Positions 53,237 through 63,165 of a stretch of 64,000 nt of DNA are shown here, piece by piece; position 1 is the first letter of the stretch, and each line of letters starts with the position of its first letter. The translations under genes and the position numbers were made by a program. Source of the stretch: Bacillus sp. BHET2 (GTDB lineage Bacteria > Bacillota > Bacilli > Bacillales > Bacillaceae_B); assembly GCF_005938125.1 (NCBI RefSeq), contig NZ_VCQN01000001.1, forward strand, positions 1 to 64,000. The letters are read 5' to 3'. The notes under the pieces are model-generated. The model was not told where the DNA came from. It saw only the letters and a list, made by a program, of their open reading frames with translations, and did not search any database.

Positions 53237-53248
53237 CCCATTCTTTGT

Positions 53249-53278
53249 TTGAGCAAAATATTTAACATATGTTATAAT
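53249..53278 (+). promoter_or_regulatory. Candidate promoter of OLE RNA
   Basis: TTGAGC (53249-53254) and a perfect TATAAT (53273-53278) with an 18-bp spacer, directly in front of the OLE RNA. It would start transcription near 53285, independent of the upstream operon. Confidence 0.6.
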
Positions 53279-53284
53279 AAAAAT

Positions 53285-53876
53285 AGAATTAATTTTGGGG
53301 TGGTGCAGTATTCTAGTCAGTCCACCAATCCTGAAGGTGGGCCTAAAAATCCACTAAAGGGCACATCGATGAAGTTCCTGGAATTGGCTTGAGGCGCCCA
53401 GCTTTGGGTCATATCTGGGAGTAAGGCTTGAGGGCGATCCACAATGGCATGTGGGCGTTGACCCGCGAGCCGCGGAGGCTTTGTTTCTTATGCTGGCATT
53501 AAGCATATGCAATAAGAACAAAGTATGAACCTGCGATGTGATGATTCACTAGCAGCGTAGCCTGCCTTGAGTGAAGAGAGAGGGGATTATGGTTACAGGG
53601 TACACATCAGTTGGCCATTGGTATGTGCTTTTTCGCCCATATGAAATCCTCTTTGCAAAAGAGGCTAAGGATTGCGTTAAGGACTGTTGAGGAAAACTCC
53701 TAGACTGTTCATATTCGGACATATAAAGAGGATTATAGTGCGGACTAAGTGGTAATCCAGTCTAGCTTGTGGTGACGCGGCTAAGTCGGGTTTAATGGGA
53801 AACCGCCGGTATGGCAACATCCGGTACCCGATTGGGAAAACCTACTGGACCTAAGCTGCAATTTTTACTCTTTATA
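53285..53876 (+). ncRNA. ole: OLE RNA (ornate, large, extremophilic)
   Basis: About 590 nt of highly structured, protein-free sequence lies between ispA and a gene for an OapA-like membrane protein. This is exactly the described setting and size of OLE RNA (about 610 nt) in Bacillota such as Alkalihalobacillus halodurans. Visible local stems include CCACCAATCCTGAAGGTGGG, and the 3' part ends in GC-rich paired segments (CGGGTTTAATGGGAAACCGC, CCGGTATGGCAACATCCGG). OLE forms a membrane RNP with OapA that is linked to tolerance of Mg2+, cold, ethanol and carbon-source stress. Ends are approximate. Confidence 0.88.
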
Positions 53877-53937
53877 TGACCCCCTAATTACATAGACTAA
53901 CCTATTTACACAGTAGAAACGGTGTGTTAAAACGATA

Positions 53938-54570
53938 ATGAATGAAACGATGAAAAACTCAATAAAGTGGAGTGTCAGCATTGCCGTTATCACATTTGTG
54001 TTAGCGGCTATTTTTTCAGTTACATCAAACATGGTATTAAATGGGGTCGCGTGGTTTACAGGGCTGGTTGTTGTCTTGATCATCGTCTTTATCGGGATCT
54101 TCTTTGATATGTTGGGAATCGCGGCAACTGCGGCTGATGAAACCCCCTTTCATGCCATGGCGGCTAAGAAGGTTTACGGTGCACGATATTCGATTAAGAT
54201 AGTGCGTAACGCGGACCGATTCGCAAGCTTTTGTAATGATGTGATCGGTGATATATCAGGGATTATAAGCGGGACGGCTTCGGCCATTGTCCTGATTCAA
54301 TTCGCGATTTCTTTTCACCTCGAAGGTGGGTCTTTAAAAGAATACATAGTGAGCGTTACCTTAACAAGTATCATTGCATCATTGACCGTCGGAGGCAAGG
54401 CGCTTGGAAAAACGTTTGCTATCACCTATTCTAAGGATATAATATTTAGAGTTGGTAAAGTTCTACAATTTCTAGAGGACCGATTCCATATTACGTTAAT
54501 CAAAGATAAAAAAGACAAAAAAGATAAACATAAGAAAAAACGTTACAAACGTGAGAAACAAAATATTTAG
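53938..54570 (+). CDS. oapA: OLE-associated protein A (OapA)
   Basis: A 210-aa membrane protein immediately downstream of OLE RNA. It has four hydrophobic segments (WSVSIAVITFVLAAIFSV, GLVVVLIIVFIGIFFDMLGI, ISGTASAIVLIQFAISFHL, YIVSVTLTSIIASLTVGG), the conserved FDMLGIAATAADETPFHAMA block, and a very basic tail (KDKKDKKDKHKKKRYKREK) suited to RNA binding. It is distantly like DUF21/CNNM magnesium proteins. It recruits OLE RNA to the membrane. The ribosome site is weak. The next gene is dxs. Confidence 0.9.
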   Translation: MNETMKNSIKWSVSIAVITFVLAAIFSVTSNMVLNGVAWFTGLVVVLIIVFIGIFFDMLGIAATAADETPFHAMAAKKVYGARYSIKIVRNADRFASFCNDVIGDISGIISGTASAIVLIQFAISFHLEGGSLKEYIVSVTLTSIIASLTVGGKALGKTFAITYSKDIIFRVGKVLQFLEDRFHITLIKDKKDKKDKHKKKRYKREKQNI

Positions 54571-54591
54571 TGATGAAAGTGAGTGGACCCC

Positions 54592-56484
54592 ATGGATTTA
54601 TTATCAATTAAGGAGCCTTCTTTTCTTAAAAGTATGTCAAATGAACAATTAGAAGAGCTCAGTCAAGAGATTCGCCAATTTTTGATAAAGAACCTATCAA
54701 AGACTGGCGGTCATATTGGTCCAAACTTAGGGGTGGTCGAATTAACCGTTGCCCTTCATAAGCATTTTAACAGTCCAAAAGATAAAATCCTTTGGGACGT
54801 TGGTCACCAATCGTACGTTCATAAAATCTTAACCGGCCGTGCATGTCAGTTTGACACGTTGCGTCAATACAAAGGGTTATGTGGGTTTCCTAAGCGAAAT
54901 GAAAGTGAACACGATGTATGGGAAACGGGGCATAGCTCTACTTCACTGTCTGCTGCCATGGGTATGGCAATCGCGAGAGATGTTAAAAAAGAAGATTCAT
55001 TCATCATCCCTGTAATCGGAGATGGTGCCTTGACGGGTGGAATGGCGCTTGAAGCATTAAACCACATTGGTCATGAAAAGAAAGACATGATTGTGATATT
55101 AAACGACAATGAAATGTCCATCGCTCCAAATGTAGGGGCCCTTCATAGCGTACTTGGACGCTTACGCACCGCAGGTAAGTACAATTGGGTGAAGGATGAA
55201 ATGGAATATATCCTCAAGCGCATTCCGGCAGTTGGTGGCAAATTAGCCAGTACTGCTGAGCGGGTGAAAGATAGCTTGAAGTATCTATTTGTTTCAGGCA
55301 TGTTTTTTGAGGAGTTAGGATTCACTTATCTCGGACCAATTGATGGTCATGATTATAATGATTTGTCCGAAAACATTCAATATGCCAAGAAAACCAAAGG
55401 TCCGGTCCTTCTACACGTGATTACGAAAAAAGGAAAAGGGTTTCAACCGGCTGAGTCAGACAAAAAAGGAACTTGGCACGGTACAGGCCCTTATAAAATC
55501 GATACAGGGGACCTGATTAAACCAGTGAACACTCCCCCTTCCTGGAGTGGCCTTGTAAGTGAAACGGTACGCAAGATTGCCCGTGAGGACGAGCGGATTG
55601 TCGCGATTACACCTGCTATGCCGGTTGGGTCTAAATTACTCGGATTCGCAGAGGAATTTCCAGATCGGATGTTTGACGTTGGGATAGCTGAGCAGCATGC
55701 GACAACGGTTGCAGCAGGACTTGCTACCCAAGAAATGAAGCCGTTCTTAGCCATTTACTCAACTTTCCTTCAAAGAGCATATGACCAGGTGGTTCACGAT
55801 ATCTGTCGCCAGAACCTAAATGTCTTTATCGGTATTGATCGTGCCGGGTTAGTGGGAGCAGACGGAGAAACCCATCAAGGTGTATTTGATATCGCCTTTT
55901 TAAGACATTTACCAAATATGGTGATTATGATGCCAAAAGATGAGAATGAAGGCCAACATCTTGTCAATACAGCCCTTCACTATAATGACGGACCAATTGC
56001 ATTACGCTATCCCCGTGGAAACGGATATGGAGTACCAATGGATTCAACTCTGAATACCATTCCAATCGGTACATGGGAAGTATTGAAGCAAGGGGAAGAT
56101 GCCGCAATATTGACATTCGGTACTACGATTCCAATGGCGATGGAAGCAGCAGAAGAACTTGAAAAGCAAGGGCTCTCCGTACGAGTGATAAATGCAAGGT
56201 TCATCAAGCCGATGGACGAAACTATGCTGAAGAGTATTCTTGAAGAAGAAATGCCGGTGTTGACGATCGAAGAAGCTGTGCTTCAAGGTGGATTTGGTAG
56301 CGGTGTACTTGAGTTTGCTCAGGAACAGGGCTATCATGAAGCGGTGATCGACCGCATCGGAATACCTGATTACTTCATCGAGCACGGTAGTGTCAAGGAA
56401 TTACTGAATGAAATAGGTATGACGAAAGAAAATGTAATGGACCGGATATTAACAATTACACCAAAAAAACAAAAAAGGGCTTAA
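54592..56484 (+). CDS. dxs: 1-deoxy-D-xylulose-5-phosphate synthase
   Basis: A 630-aa thiamine-diphosphate enzyme that starts the MEP isoprenoid route. [15 protein letters not shown], the ThDP motif [15 protein letters not shown] ... [14 protein letters not shown], and [19 protein letters not shown] with the catalytic Glu. ATG 54592 follows AAGTGAG; a GTG at 54583 is too near. It ends directly before tlyA. Confidence 0.97.
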   Translation: MDLLSIKEPSFLKSMSNEQLEELSQEIRQFLIKNLSKTGGHIGPNLGVVELTVALHKHFNSPKDKILWDVGHQSYVHKILTGRACQFDTLRQYKGLCGFPKRNESEHDVWETGHSSTSLSAAMGMAIARDVKKEDSFIIPVIGDGALTGGMALEALNHIGHEKKDMIVILNDNEMSIAPNVGALHSVLGRLRTAGKYNWVKDEMEYILKRIPAVGGKLASTAERVKDSLKYLFVSGMFFEELGFTYLGPIDGHDYNDLSENIQYAKKTKGPVLLHVITKKGKGFQPAESDKKGTWHGTGPYKIDTGDLIKPVNTPPSWSGLVSETVRKIAREDERIVAITPAMPVGSKLLGFAEEFPDRMFDVGIAEQHATTVAAGLATQEMKPFLAIYSTFLQRAYDQVVHDICRQNLNVFIGIDRAGLVGADGETHQGVFDIAFLRHLPNMVIMMPKDENEGQHLVNTALHYNDGPIALRYPRGNGYGVPMDSTLNTIPIGTWEVLKQGEDAAILTFGTTIPMAMEAAEELEKQGLSVRVINARFIKPMDETMLKSILEEEMPVLTIEEAVLQGGFGSGVLEFAQEQGYHEAVIDRIGIPDYFIEHGSVKELLNEIGMTKENVMDRILTITPKKQKRA

Positions 56485-57321
56485 ATGATGAAAGTAAAAA
56501 AACAACGCATAGATGTACTTCTAGTAGAACGTGGATTAATTGATACAAGAGAAAAAGCAAAACGTGCCGTCATGGCAGGTCTTGTCTATTCCAATGAAAT
56601 GAGACTGGACAAACCTGGTGAAAAAGTGAATGAAGACATCCCCTTGACAGTCAAGGGGAAAGTGATCCCGTACGTTAGCCGTGGTGGTTTGAAGTTAGAA
56701 AAAGCTCTACAAGTGTTTGAAGTGGACGTAAAAGAAAGAGTGATGATTGACATTGGAGCATCAACTGGCGGATTTACAGATTGTGCGTTGCAAAATGGGG
56801 CGAAGATGTCCTATGCACTTGATGTAGGCTATAATCAGTTAGCTTGGAAGCTCAGGCAAGACGAGCGCGTCGTGGTGATGGAGAGAACGAATTTCCGCTA
56901 TGTCACCCCTAGTGATCTAGATGGAGAAATGCCGAGCTTTGCATCCATAGATGTATCCTTTATTTCTCTTTCTTTGATTTTACCCGTACTGAAAACATTG
57001 TTGGTACCTGGTGGAGATTGTGTTGCTCTAATCAAGCCCCAGTTCGAAGCCGGTAAAAATCAAGTAGGGAAAAAAGGAATCGTACGTGATCCGGACGTTC
57101 ACAAAATGGTTATCGAAAAAATCATGACGTTAGCCTTAAATGAAGGCTACCATATTGCTGGATTGTCTTATTCACCTATAACAGGTGGAGATGGAAATAT
57201 TGAATTTCTCATTCATTTGAAATGGTCAGGTGATGAAGGGGCAGGACAGTCCTTCTTAACCACCACACCGGATGAAGTCATTGAGGATGCGCATAGTCAG
57301 TTAAAGACGAATACACAATAA
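56485..57321 (+). CDS. tlyA: TlyA family rRNA methyltransferase YqxC
   Basis: A 278-aa protein: N-terminal S4 RNA-binding domain (RIDVLLVERGLIDTREKAKR) and an FtsJ-type SAM methyltransferase domain with VMIDIGASTGGFTDCALQ and ALIKPQFEAGKNQVGKKGI. It probably methylates ribose 2'-OH in rRNA. Start ATGATG adjoins the dxs stop, so it is coupled. Confidence 0.93.
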   Translation: MMKVKKQRIDVLLVERGLIDTREKAKRAVMAGLVYSNEMRLDKPGEKVNEDIPLTVKGKVIPYVSRGGLKLEKALQVFEVDVKERVMIDIGASTGGFTDCALQNGAKMSYALDVGYNQLAWKLRQDERVVVMERTNFRYVTPSDLDGEMPSFASIDVSFISLSLILPVLKTLLVPGGDCVALIKPQFEAGKNQVGKKGIVRDPDVHKMVIEKIMTLALNEGYHIAGLSYSPITGGDGNIEFLIHLKWSGDEGAGQSFLTTTPDEVIEDAHSQLKTNTQ

Positions 57322-57400
57322 GGAATGAGCTACTCTTCTAGGAAGGGTAGCTTTTCTTATATGCTCTGTGATCATGCCTTAAAAAGTGATTGAGAAGGAA

Positions 57401-57514
57401 AGTTGATAAAAAAGTGGACGATGTCGATAATAAATTCAAAAAGTCGATAATATATCATACAAAGTCGATAATAAAAGGAACGAAGTCAATAATAAATCGT
57501 GAAAGTCGATAATA
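57401..57514. repeat. Six-unit AGTCGATAATA array, locus 2
   Basis: Starts at 57401 (degenerate AGTTGATAAA), 57422, 57442, 57463, 57484 (AGTCAATAATA) and 57504, period 20-21 bp. The same number of units and spacing as at 48935. Confidence 0.85.
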
Positions 57515-57524
57515 TACCAGTAAA

Positions 57525-57578
57525 TGCGAATTCGCCTTATGCTTGTCACCCCAGATCAAGCCCCTTTCGCTTTTCTTT
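57525..57578. repeat. Partial Bacillaceae hairpin repeat
   Basis: TGCGAATTCGCCTTATGC, TTGTCACCCCAGATCAAGCC and CTTTCGCTTTTCTTTTT are the 3' half of the element at 49147. It directly follows the array, as at locus 1. Confidence 0.7.
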
Positions 57579-57666
57579 TTTATTGTACTTCCATTCAAAA
57601 TAGGCTAACATAAGCGTAGAGGTATATTTATACAGGCTTTAATCAAATGTAAGAGGTGTATGTTCT

Positions 57667-58119
57667 ATGATGAACAAAGGGCAAAGACATATAAAAATTA
57701 GAGAAATTATTACGAATAGAGATGTGGAAACACAGGATGAGTTAGTGGAAAGCCTGAAGAATGCAGGCTTTAATGTGACCCAGGCGACCGTATCCAGGGA
57801 TATTAAGGAGTTACATCTGGTGAAGGTCCCATTGATGGATGGAAGATACAAATATAGTTTACCAGCTGATCAGCGTTTTAACCCTCTCCAAAAACTAAAG
57901 CGCACACTTACCGATGCTTTCGTAAAAGTGGATCAGGCTGGACATATGTTAGTAATGAAAACATTACCGGGCAATGCCAATGCTATCGGAGCTTTGATTG
58001 ATAACTTGGATTGGGAAGAAATCCTCGGTACCATTTGTGGAGATGATACGTGCTTGATCATCTGTCGAACAGAAGATGAGACCAAAATCGTCTCTGAACG
58101 ATTTTTAGACATGTTATAA
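57667..58119 (+). CDS. argR: Arginine repressor ArgR/AhrC
   Basis: A 150-aa protein: N-terminal winged helix ([40 protein letters not shown]), C-terminal arginine-binding oligomerisation domain with [20 protein letters not shown] and [14 protein letters not shown]. It represses arginine synthesis and activates catabolism. AAGAGGTG upstream of ATGATG. Confidence 0.95.
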   Translation: MMNKGQRHIKIREIITNRDVETQDELVESLKNAGFNVTQATVSRDIKELHLVKVPLMDGRYKYSLPADQRFNPLQKLKRTLTDAFVKVDQAGHMLVMKTLPGNANAIGALIDNLDWEEILGTICGDDTCLIICRTEDETKIVSERFLDML

Positions 58120-58234
58120 AGGTAAATTATATATAAACCGTATTGGGCTCTATAGCCCTTCATACAAAATCCAATAGGACGCTTTTCTTTTATGTTATTT
58201 GAGGGAAAGTTCCTTTTTATTTGAGGTGGATGTT

Positions 58235-59944
58235 TTGCTACAAGAACTATCAATCAAAAATTTCGCCATTATCGAAACTCTATCTCTTTCCTTTGAGGAA
58301 GGGTTGACCGTATTGTCTGGTGAGACTGGTGCAGGTAAATCCATCATCATTGACGCTATTCATCTATTGGTAGGCGGTAGAGGATCCTCTGAGTATGTTC
58401 GACATGGGGAGAAAAAGGCTGAAATTGAAGGGTTATTTATTCTTGATAATGAAACTCATCCTTGCTTTTTGAAAGCGGCAAGTTTCGGGATCGAAATCGA
58501 GGAAGGTATGATTGTCCTTCGCAGGGACATCTCGAGTACAGGTAAGAGTGTTTGTCGAATCAATGGTAAGCTCGTGACGATTGCCATCATGAGGGAAATT
58601 GGAGCTTCGCTCATCGATATTCATGGGCAGCATGAGCATCAGGAATTGATGAATGAAAGTCTCCATCTTTCCTTATTGGATCAATTTGGAGGAAAGGATA
58701 TACTTTCATGCTTATCGAGTTATGGGCAAGTATACAAAGAATACCTTTCGATTTATAAACAACTGGGCAGGCTTAATGACAACGAGCAAGAGATGGCACA
58801 TCGTCTCGATTTGATCCAATTTCAATTGAAAGAGATCCATGATGCGAATCTTCTACTGAATGAGGACGAAGAGCTTCAGGAAGAGAAACGGAAGCTCATG
58901 AACTTTGAAAGGCTATTTGAAGCTCTACAAACATCCTATGACAGCATCCAAGGTGAAAGAAAAGGGATGGACTGGGCAGGACTGGCGATGAGTCATCTTG
59001 AGACAGCTGCAGAGGTTGACTCGCAGCATGAAAAGACGCTGGAATCTGTATCGAATGCATATTATATGCTTGAAGATGCTGCTCATCAAGTGCGTGGGGC
59101 GTTGGATCAATTGGAATTCGAGCCGAATCGTTTGGATCATATCGAGTTGAGATTGAATGAAATCAATGGGTTGAAAAGAAAATATGGATCTTCCGTAGAA
59201 GAAATTCTGGCATATAGTTCCAAGATTGAAGAAGAAATTGAAACCATCATGAATAAGGACTCCCATGTCGAACAGTTACAGAGTAAATTACAGTCCCTTG
59301 AGAAAGACTTATCATTAGAAGCGAAAAATCTGTCACAAACTAGAAAAATATGGGCGAAGAAATTGACTGCAAGTATTCATGAACAATTAAAGCAGCTTTA
59401 TATGGATAAAACGAAATTTGACGTGCGGTTTGTAAAGAGTGGAGAAAATGAAGAATTTTCGTTTCAGCATTTTAAGAAAGATGGATGGGATACGGTAGAA
59501 TTTTACATATCAACTAACCCTGGTGAGCCATTGAAGCCCTTGTCAAAAGTGGCGTCAGGGGGTGAACTTTCCCGTATCATGCTCGCTCTGAAAACCATTT
59601 TTTCAAAGCACCAAGGGATTACTTCTATCATTTTTGATGAGGTCGATACAGGTGTCAGTGGAAGGGTCGCTCAGGCAATAGCTGAAAAGATTTATCAAGT
59701 TGCCGTACATTCTCAGGTCATGTGTATCTCTCACTTGCCACAAGTAGCTGCAATGGCAGATTGTCACTTGTTTATTTCGAAAAAGCTTTCAGGTGGAAGA
59801 ACGAGCACGATGGTGAAGAACTTGCAAGAAAAAGACAAGATCAGAGAAATCTCCCGGATGATTTCAGGTGTTGAAATTACCGATTTAACATTAGAACATG
59901 CCAAGGAACTGCTCCAATTAGCAGGTTCCATTAAAGAGACATGA
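58235..59944 (+). CDS. recN: DNA repair protein RecN
   Basis: A 569-aa SMC-like ATPase. Walker A is VLSGETGAGKSIIIDAIHLL near residue 30, followed by long coiled coils; the signature is LSKVASGGELSRIMLALK and Walker B is SIIFDEVDTGVSG. TTG 58235 after GAGGTGGA gives the conserved start MLQELSIKNFAIIE; the frame upstream to 58199 lacks a site. It acts early at double-strand breaks. Confidence 0.95.
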   Translation: MLQELSIKNFAIIETLSLSFEEGLTVLSGETGAGKSIIIDAIHLLVGGRGSSEYVRHGEKKAEIEGLFILDNETHPCFLKAASFGIEIEEGMIVLRRDISSTGKSVCRINGKLVTIAIMREIGASLIDIHGQHEHQELMNESLHLSLLDQFGGKDILSCLSSYGQVYKEYLSIYKQLGRLNDNEQEMAHRLDLIQFQLKEIHDANLLLNEDEELQEEKRKLMNFERLFEALQTSYDSIQGERKGMDWAGLAMSHLETAAEVDSQHEKTLESVSNAYYMLEDAAHQVRGALDQLEFEPNRLDHIELRLNEINGLKRKYGSSVEEILAYSSKIEEEIETIMNKDSHVEQLQSKLQSLEKDLSLEAKNLSQTRKIWAKKLTASIHEQLKQLYMDKTKFDVRFVKSGENEEFSFQHFKKDGWDTVEFYISTNPGEPLKPLSKVASGGELSRIMLALKTIFSKHQGITSIIFDEVDTGVSGRVAQAIAEKIYQVAVHSQVMCISHLPQVAAMADCHLFISKKLSGGRTSTMVKNLQEKDKIREISRMISGVEITDLTLEHAKELLQLAGSIKET

Positions 59945-59974
59945 AAAGCTATCCAATTCGGGTAGCTTTTTTTT
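59944..59974 (+). terminator. Terminator of recN
   Basis: AAAAGCTATCC and GGGTAGCTTTT, then Ts; the stem includes the stop codon region. Confidence 0.8.
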
Positions 59975-60070
59975 CATGATTACCAGTTATAAATGTGGCT
60001 CTTAAAGGCAAAATTAAAACTGTAGCCAATAGTTAGTGTTTGTGGATCAGAAGCGAGGAGAGTGAATATA

Positions 60071-61360
60071 GTGAGATTAGATTGGTTAAGAAAATGTATA
60101 GGTGGAATTCTCCTTGTTTCGCTTTGTCTTATTGGTTTTTACAAACCGGTTCAACAACTTGTCAATACACCGAACTCGGTAAGGGTGATGGAAGGGGATC
60201 AAGTTGCTCTCCCTAAGGCTACGTCCGTTACGGCTATGAGTTCGTCGCATAATGAACATGTTAAAGTTAACGAAGGGAAAGGTCAGCTGTCGATTCAAGG
60301 AAGTTCTGTAGGTAAGGACGAAGTTGTTTTCGAGCTAGCTGGACTACCCATTAAAAAGGTCGATGTTGAAGTACTGAAAGATTTTAAAGTGATTCCGGGT
60401 GGTCAATCAATTGGGGTCAAATTAAATACAGTTGGGGTGTTAGTAGTAGGGCATCATCTAGTTGAAACAGATTCAGGAAAGTTGTCACCTGGCGAAAAAG
60501 CAGGAATTCAGGTAGGGGACATGATTACGGAAATAAACGGAACAAAAATTGAAAAGCTTGCTGATGTTGCTCCTTTTGTTCAAAAAGCAGGGGAAGAAAC
60601 AAAATCTCTTGACCTTGTCTTAAAACGTGAACAAAAGACAGTTAAGACACAATTGCTTCCGTTGAAAGAAAAAGGGGAAAATAACTTTAAATTAGGATTA
60701 TATATACGTGATTCTGCAGCGGGAATTGGTACAATGACGTTCTATGATCCAAAGTCCAAGAAATATGGAGCGCTTGGTCATGTGATTTCTGACATGGATA
60801 CGAAAAAGCCAATCGTAGTTGAAAATGGAGAAATTGTGAATTCAGAAGTGACCTCGATTCAGAAGGGTGCGGATGGAAAGCCTGGGGAAAAGTTAGCTCG
60901 TTTTTCATCCGATCGAAACGTTATCGGTAATATCACTCGAAATAGTCCCTTTGGGATATTTGGAGAATTAAACCAGTCCATCGAAAATGATTTACTTGAT
61001 AAGCCGATGCCTATTGCTCTTTCTCATCAGGTAAAAGAGGGGCCGGCGCAAATCTTGACTGTTGTTGATGGGAAAGAAGTAGAAATGTACGATATAGAAA
61101 TTGTCAGTACCATTCCTCAGAAATACCCTGCAACCAAGGGGATGGTATTGAAAGTGACTGATCCTGAGCTGTTAGAGAAAACAGGAGGCATCGTTCAAGG
61201 AATGAGTGGAAGTCCCATCATTCAAAACGGGAAAGTCATTGGTGCTGTCACCCATGTGTTTGTAAATGACCCGACCAGCGGCTATGGTGTACACATTGAG
61301 TGGATGTTAAGTGAAGCAGGAATCGATATTTATAAAAAAGATCATAACAGAGCAAGCTGA
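60071..61360 (+). CDS. spoIVB: SpoIVB serine peptidase
   Basis: A 429-aa S55 protease secreted by the forespore to start sigma-K activation. N-terminal membrane anchor ([20 protein letters not shown]), PDZ domain ([20 protein letters not shown]), and peptidase domain with [20 protein letters not shown] (catalytic His) and [16 protein letters not shown] (catalytic Ser). GTG 60071 lies 10 bp after GAGGAG; GTG 60062 is too close. Confidence 0.95.
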   Translation: MRLDWLRKCIGGILLVSLCLIGFYKPVQQLVNTPNSVRVMEGDQVALPKATSVTAMSSSHNEHVKVNEGKGQLSIQGSSVGKDEVVFELAGLPIKKVDVEVLKDFKVIPGGQSIGVKLNTVGVLVVGHHLVETDSGKLSPGEKAGIQVGDMITEINGTKIEKLADVAPFVQKAGEETKSLDLVLKREQKTVKTQLLPLKEKGENNFKLGLYIRDSAAGIGTMTFYDPKSKKYGALGHVISDMDTKKPIVVENGEIVNSEVTSIQKGADGKPGEKLARFSSDRNVIGNITRNSPFGIFGELNQSIENDLLDKPMPIALSHQVKEGPAQILTVVDGKEVEMYDIEIVSTIPQKYPATKGMVLKVTDPELLEKTGGIVQGMSGSPIIQNGKVIGAVTHVFVNDPTSGYGVHIEWMLSEAGIDIYKKDHNRAS

Positions 61361-61364
61361 ATAT

Positions 61365-61417
61365 GAAAAACCCTTAGCAGAGTACCGAACGTGGGTGCTT
61401 ATAAGGGTTCTTTTTTA
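61365..61417 (+). terminator. Terminator of spoIVB
   Basis: AACCCTTA pairs with TAAGGGTT across a long loop, followed by CTTTTTTAG. Confidence 0.7.
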
Positions 61418-61499
61418 GTCTAACGATACTTGGCCCTAAGCTGTTGGAAAATAAAGAATGTTTGCCAAAAGGAGCTGTATCTTGTTAAAATAAAGATTA

Positions 61500-61508
61500 T
61501 TCGACAAA
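61500..61508. promoter_or_regulatory. Candidate 0A box 1
   Basis: TTCGACAAA, i.e. TTTGTCGAA on the minus strand, matches the Spo0A-binding consensus (TGTCGAA). Confidence 0.6.
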
Positions 61509-61602
61509 CAGGATCGTTGGTATCGAATAGGGTCGAAATATAAAGAAAAAGTAAGGAAATCAAAGAAAATATATTATTTTTCAAGTTTTTTTCAAAAATA
61601 AA

Positions 61603-61632
61603 AGGAATTTAGGTTGCATTGTCGAAAAAGTA
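61603..61632 (+). promoter_or_regulatory. Candidate sigma-H promoter with 0A box 2
   Basis: AGGAATTT (61603-61610) resembles a sigma-H -35, and GTCGAAAAA about 10 bp downstream may be the -10. The same TTGTCGAAAA (61619-61628) is a 0A box, suggesting Spo0A autoregulation as in B. subtilis. Confidence 0.45.
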
Positions 61633-61687
61633 ATTTAGAATAAAAAATACAGAGATGAATTAATTAGGATTGAGGAGGAAACCTGTA

Positions 61688-62467
61688 GTGAAATCGATTA
61701 AAGTATGTGTTGTGGATGATAACCGTGAACTAACGTCATTATTGGAGGACTACATTGCTTCGCAAAATGATATGGAAGTAGTAGGAATTGCTCATAATGG
61801 TCAAGATTGTTTAGACTTATTAGAAGAAGTGGATCCGGATGTCCTGGTCTTAGATATTATTATGCCTCATTTGGACGGTCTGGCTGTGCTCGAGAGACTT
61901 CGTGAAAGGAAGAATATTCCTAACGTAATCATGCTTACTGCGTTCGGACAAGAAGACGTCACGAAGAAAGCGGTTGACCTTGGAGCTTCTTATTTTATTC
62001 TAAAACCATTTGATATGGAGAACCTAGTGAGTCATATTCGTCAAGTTAGCGGGAAATCAAACTCAATCATCAAAAAACCTTCCTCATCCAGAATGAATAC
62101 AGAGCAAAAGCCAAGAAACTTAGATGCAAGCATTACAAGTATTATCCACGAAATCGGTGTGCCGGCACATATTAAAGGTTATTTATATTTAAGAGAAGCA
62201 ATCTCAATGGTTTATAACGATATCGAATTACTTGGTTCAATCACAAAGGTACTCTACCCCGATATTGCCAAGAAATATAACACAACGGCATCACGGGTGG
62301 AACGAGCGATCCGTCACGCAATTGAAGTGGCTTGGAGCAGAGGGAATATCGATTCCATTTCATCTTTATTCGGGTATACAGTAAGTATGTCAAAGGCAAA
62401 ACCGACAAACTCAGAATTTATTGCCATGGTGGCTGATAAGCTTCGCTTAGAGCATATGGCTTCATGA
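61688..62467 (+). CDS. spo0A: Sporulation master response regulator Spo0A
   Basis: A 259-aa response regulator. Receiver domain: acidic pocket D10-D11, phospho-acceptor D56 ([13 protein letters not shown]), Thr in MLTAFGQ and Lys in FILKPFDM. The C-terminal effector domain contains [20 protein letters not shown] and the recognition helix region [20 protein letters not shown], the near-invariant sigma-A/DNA contact. GTG start after GAGGAGGAA, as in B. subtilis. Confidence 0.98.
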   Translation: MKSIKVCVVDDNRELTSLLEDYIASQNDMEVVGIAHNGQDCLDLLEEVDPDVLVLDIIMPHLDGLAVLERLRERKNIPNVIMLTAFGQEDVTKKAVDLGASYFILKPFDMENLVSHIRQVSGKSNSIIKKPSSSRMNTEQKPRNLDASITSIIHEIGVPAHIKGYLYLREAISMVYNDIELLGSITKVLYPDIAKKYNTTASRVERAIRHAIEVAWSRGNIDSISSLFGYTVSMSKAKPTNSEFIAMVADKLRLEHMAS

Positions 62468-62520
62468 AAGAGTAAGGATTAGTCTGTCAGTTCGGTTTCC
62501 ATACTGAATAGTCCGAATGT

Positions 62521-62557
62521 AAAAACCCTATGAGCCCGATGGTTCGTGGGGTTTTCT
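62521..62557 (+). terminator. Terminator-like hairpin after spo0A
   Basis: AAAACCC and GGGGTTTT with internal pairing (TGAGCC/GGTTCG). U-tract short. Confidence 0.5.
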
Positions 62558-62777
62558 GGTTCAACGGCCTTTAATTAAAAATGGCCAATTCCCATGAAAT
62601 TCCTCTCCTCCCTATTATCATCTCTCCACACACCCTATACTTTAATTCCAGCCCACATCAATCTTGTCAGTAACAACCGCCTCTTTTCATTAGTAAATAG
62701 TGGTTAGCCCTTACAGCTTGTCCGTATCAACATAAGATACAATGTAAGGCAAAAACCTTAGTGAGGGAGGTGAGACT

Positions 62778-62993
62778 ATGGGTAACTATCGTAATCGTGA
62801 CAACGTAGGTGGAGCGTCTGATCGTTGTAGAAACAATGACGTGGCTGGTGCTTCCGACAACAACTTTAGAGTTCCTGTTAGAGCTTATATTAGAGGAGAA
62901 GATTTCTGTAGAGCTGTACGTCGCTGTAGTGATAACGACGTAGCTGGTGAAATGGACAACCGTCGCCGTAGATGTCGTTGCAATTGGTTCTAA
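62778..62993 (+). CDS. 71-aa Cys/Arg-rich protein, possibly spore-associated
   Basis: A strong GGGAGGTGA lies 6 bp before the ATG and a terminator follows, so this short gene is likely real. The product starts MGNYRNRDNVGGASDRCRNN. It has five cysteines (17, 44, 50, 66, 68), a repeated NDVAG motif (20-24, 53-57) and an RRRRCRC tail. Low complexity, Cys and Arg content and the place behind spo0A suggest a spore coat or exosporium-type protein, but no family is recognised. The open frame on the opposite strand is its shadow. Confidence 0.65.
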   Translation: MGNYRNRDNVGGASDRCRNNDVAGASDNNFRVPVRAYIRGEDFCRAVRRCSDNDVAGEMDNRRRRCRCNWF

Positions 62994-63020
62994 TGAACTA
63001 ACACCATACTCAATCAATAA

Positions 63021-63047
63021 AAATCCTGAGATTCTCAGGATTTTTTT
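63021..63047 (+). terminator. Terminator
   Basis: AAATCCTGAGA and TCTCAGGATTT around one base, then a T-tract. Confidence 0.85.
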
Positions 63048-63165
63048 AATAATTTGGTTCAAAAAGTTCATCCTTTGAGGAAGGATTAAATAAGTATATA
63101 ATGAATACACTCACACAATTCGAAGAATAAAGGGTTGTACATATAGATAAAGAGGGAGTGAACTC

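Noticed and set aside
62727..63110. 127-codon frame on the minus strand opposite the Cys/Arg-rich gene
   Set aside because: Low-complexity Ser/Thr/Val shadow of the plus-strand gene, no ribosome site, and it runs through the terminator.
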